NCBI GenBank assembly: GCA_963832725.1
Contig: CAWHVG010000003.1
Span: 2,108,001 to 2,172,000 of the forward strand
Length of the DNA: 64,000 nt
DNA from: JAEZBP01 sp963832725
Lineage (GTDB): Bacteria > Myxococcota_A > Polyangia > Polyangiales > Sandaracinaceae
Direction of reading: 5' to 3'
The translations under genes and the position numbers were made by a program. The notes beneath the pieces were generated by a model that had not been told where the DNA came from, did not search any database, and saw nothing but the letters and a program-made list of their open reading frames with translations. Positions 62,801 through 64,000 of the stretch are shown one piece after another. Numbering within the stretch: position 1 is the first letter of the stretch; every line of letters starts with the position of its first letter.

Positions 62801-62986
62801 CAAGGTCTCCACGTCCGCCGGGCTGGCGCCGACGTACGTCGTGACGACCGCGATGACCGGGAGATCCACCTCCGGCAAGCGGTTGAGCGGCAGGCGCGAG
62901 AGCGAGAAGAGCCCGAAGCCGAGCAGGCAGAGGTAGACCATCGCCGTGGTCACGCCGCGGGAGATGGAGAGCTGCCCGAGGTTCAC
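59870..62986 (-). CDS. RND-family efflux pump subunit
   Basis: This 1038-residue RND transporter starts MNLGQLSISRGVTTAMVYLC and has the periplasmic porter and the second hydrophobic half of AcrB-like pumps. Landmarks are LPEVDLPVIAVVTTYVGASP, AIGMLVDNAIVVLEASF (TM4 with a single Asp, as in MdtB/heavy-metal-like members), LVPLMASRMLG and VVNNGIVLIDVIKRRR. It exports drugs, lipids or metals with H+ exchange; the substrate is not predictable. It overlaps the upstream membrane-fusion adaptor and the downstream membrane protein by 4 bp each, defining a three-gene operon. A TolC-like partner is not in view. Confidence 0.93.
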   Translation of the reverse strand: MNLGQLSISRGVTTAMVYLCLLGFGLFSLSRLPLNRLPEVDLPVIAVVTTYVGASPADVETLLTEPIERAVSSVEGVEKVHSTSRQGTSIVLIDFTWGTDMDAAEVEVRKNLELFADDALPDEASRPLTFAFDPSLAPVMFIALDGPLDGYQLRRIATEQVQPYLGRVEGVAAAEVMGGLDREIAVRIHREWLQADGISPSQVADALRGANLVVPSGAVDDGTQRLAIQPTSSFTSVAQIRDVVVGARGGRAVHLSEVADVVDTFEEETHVVTAGGTPAVMLAVRKQSDANTVQVARAVNEALPGIQTRLPEGVSLTPLFDESQPILRAIGNLAQTAFQAFLLTGLVLLVFLRSWRTSLITVVAIPTSIVVAFVAMDALDVTLNLISMAGLALAIGMLVDNAIVVLEASFQHLEKGATPAEAAVRGAREMSMPLVASTLTTVVVFLPILLVEGIAGELFRDMVLTICVSLLSSLVVALSLVPLMASRMLGRGGGRLERALTRATGFLDRMAPAYARALGWALGRKKRVLGLVLAVFAGSLALTPLLGRDFLPKADVSEIRIEVTAAPGTSLDEMRSRIGRIEALIHDTVPEAEVVTADYGTAEGFAAIFGGTANKGTLRVRLPEPRARERSQQAIEAALTERFGEVPGLDVQIAGFSLGGGGGDVEVKLFSEDLDALRSFGERLHDALDGIEGARDVRFSMLQGSPELALRYDRERMRVLGIAPNTVASTVAAYYQGLPATTYREGGDEHVVRIRAPREARRELSLLRYLPIPRPNGDTVPLGVLAEIGDQLGPIDIERENQRRYASLTLTKEEGVDLGTLTERVEARIAQIGVPEGMSVAIGGTAEDLRDAFVKLAAALAAALILVYMVMASQFESLLEPFVIMFTVPLAVIGVVLALFVTGTSLQVTAMVGVILLGGVVVNNGIVLIDVIKRRRSEGLTLDDAACEAARTRLRPILMTALTTILGMIPLSVGVGDGAETWAPMARAVVGGMTVGTLLTLFVVPILYVMVAGAAERRRDERAGPASTKAPEPTEMAA

Positions 62987-64000
62987 GGCGTCCCCGCGGC
63001 CTGCGCTTCGTCGTCTTCGCGCGTGCGGACCGAGGCGCCGTCCCGCAAGAGGTGCTGCCCCTCCACGACCAGGTCCTCGTCGCCCTCGAGGCCTTCGAGG
63101 ATCTCCACCCGCCGTTCGAAGCGCTGGCCGAGCCGGACCGTGCGGCGGTGGGCGACGCCGGCCTCGCGATCGAAGACGAAGACGGACGCCTCCCGCTCGG
63201 TGTCGGTGCGCGGTCCGAGCACCAGCGCGCGCGAGGGCGCCATCACCGCGCCCGGCCGGCGGGAGAGCTCGATGCCGACGTCGGCCACCATGCCCGGCCG
63301 CAGGACTCCGTCGGCGTTGTCGACCAGGACCTCGACCTCTGCCGTCCGGGTCATGCGGTCGAGCACCGGCGAGACCCGCGACACCGTCCCCTGGCGGACC
63401 ACGTCGGGCAGCGCCGGCGCTCGCACCTCGACCGGCATGCCCTCGCGGATGCGCACGTAGTCCTGCTCGGTGACCTGCAGCTCCACCAACACGCGCGCCG
63501 TCTGGACGAGCGTGCAGATCGGCATGCTCGGCGCCGTCATGTCTCCCTGCGACACGCTCAAGAGCGCCACCGTGCCGTCGATCGGCGCCCGGACCACCGT
63601 GCGGGCGCGCTGCGCGCCGGCCGAGCGGCGGGCGGCGTCGAGCTGGCGGACCTGCGCCTCGCCGGAGCGAACCCGCGCGCTGGCCGCCTCGAGCTGCGCC
63701 TGCGCGAGCACGCCGCGGTCGACGAGCTGCCGCGTCCGCTCGAGATCCGCCTGCGCCTGCTCCCGCGCGACCTCGGCGGCGGTGAGCGCGGCGTCGGCCT
63801 GCATCAGCCCGCTGGATTGGAGATCGGCGTCCAGGGTGACGATCGGATCGCCGGCGTGGATGGCGTCGCCCTCCCGCACGTGGAGCACGCGGATGCGCTC
63901 GGGGACCTGGGCGAAGACCCGCACCTCCTGCTCGCCGTGCACGTCGCCGAGGATGGCGATCCGGTCCACGGCGTCGTCGACCACCGCCGGCTCGGTCACC
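62983..64000 (-). CDS. RND periplasmic adaptor (membrane fusion protein), partial
   Basis: An adaptor of at least 338 residues, cut by the window edge so its signal peptide is missing. The lipoyl/barrel-hybrid domain starts VREGDAIHAGDPIVTLDADLQ, followed by a coiled hairpin (QLVDRGVLAQAQLEAASARVRS) and the second barrel half VRAPIDGTVALLSVSQGDM. The beta-barrel domain is RVSPVLDRMTRTAEVEVL. This layout is that of HlyD/MexA-family adaptors that link the inner-membrane RND pump to an outer-membrane channel. The 4-bp ATGA overlap with the pump gene shows coupling. Confidence 0.9.
   Translation of the reverse strand, partial: VTEPAVVDDAVDRIAILGDVHGEQEVRVFAQVPERIRVLHVREGDAIHAGDPIVTLDADLQSSGLMQADAALTAAEVAREQAQADLERTRQLVDRGVLAQAQLEAASARVRSGEAQVRQLDAARRSAGAQRARTVVRAPIDGTVALLSVSQGDMTAPSMPICTLVQTARVLVELQVTEQDYVRIREGMPVEVRAPALPDVVRQGTVSRVSPVLDRMTRTAEVEVLVDNADGVLRPGMVADVGIELSRRPGAVMAPSRALVLGPRTDTEREASVFVFDREAGVAHRRTVRLGQRFERRVEILEGLEGDEDLVVEGQHLLRDGASVRTREDDEAQAAGTP

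Overview
The window is GC-rich, gene-dense bacterial chromosome. It carries no rRNA, tRNA, phage, IS element or CRISPR array that I could see. Several traits suggest a myxobacterium (Myxococcota, perhaps Sandaracinaceae/Polyangiales-like), though this is inference from style, not a phylogenetic marker. There are many lipoproteins with Asp-Ala-Gly-Pro-rich linkers after the lipobox, AgmX/PglI-type C-terminal domains, Cys-rich 'DxDC' and thrombospondin-type-3 secreted proteins, TPR/zinc-ribbon membrane proteins, and minisatellites between genes.

Layout. 0-6.6 kb: tail of a membrane protein (possibly MurJ), GTPase EngB, a secreted SRPBCC protein with murein endopeptidase MepA, a phospholipase-D-like lipoprotein, a gene broken by a 17-bp duplication, a 45-bp minisatellite, copy A of a dispersed hairpin repeat, and a MATE transporter. 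6.9-15.1 kb: YkgJ-type Cys-cluster protein, zinc-ribbon/TPR membrane protein and partner, AgmX-type lipoprotein, and a large SWIM-SNF2 ATPase. 15.8-26.5 kb: Cys-rich lipoprotein, divergent TetR/Rieske oxygenase pair with a palindromic operator candidate, rhomboid protease, class II DAHP synthase, hotdog thioesterase, HelD/UvrD-like helicase, and a pseudouridine synthase-methyltransferase fusion. 26.6-27.4 kb: 21-bp tandem array. 27.5-33.8 kb: universal-stress-like protein coupled to a Lon-like protease, type II NADH dehydrogenase, SixA phosphatase with a duplicated 3' end, and a second SRPBCC protein. 34-37.6 kb: LamB-like porin plus lipoprotein alpha-amylase, a probable maltodextrin uptake module. 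37.8-41.8 kb: SodC and envelope proteins. 41.9-46.6 kb: argE-argA, an alpha/beta hydrolase and a disulfide-less flavoprotein. 46.7-52.4 kb: surface lipoproteins (TolB-like propeller with CxxCH; TSP3-vWA). 52.8-58 kb: Ski2-like helicase, GAF-GGDEF cyclase, metallo-beta-lactamase-fold hydrolase, copy B of the hairpin repeat. 58.2-64 kb: RND efflux operon running off the end.

Two observations stand out. First, seven genes carry nine single-base (+1) frameshifts. Eight of these are explained by one extra T/A inside a GATC tetranucleotide (GATC to GATTC or GAATC), and removing it restores family-typical protein in every case. This is either a motif-specific, perhaps methylation-linked, sequencing error or a motif-specific mutational process. 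Second, a roughly 145-bp two-hairpin repeat lies 64-70 bp beyond the 3' ends of two unrelated genes. Its second stem differs in sequence between copies but keeps its pairing.

Gene functions are mostly housekeeping or envelope-related: ribosome and RNA maturation, arginine and aromatic biosynthesis, proteolysis, efflux, maltodextrin uptake, and many surface lipoproteins.
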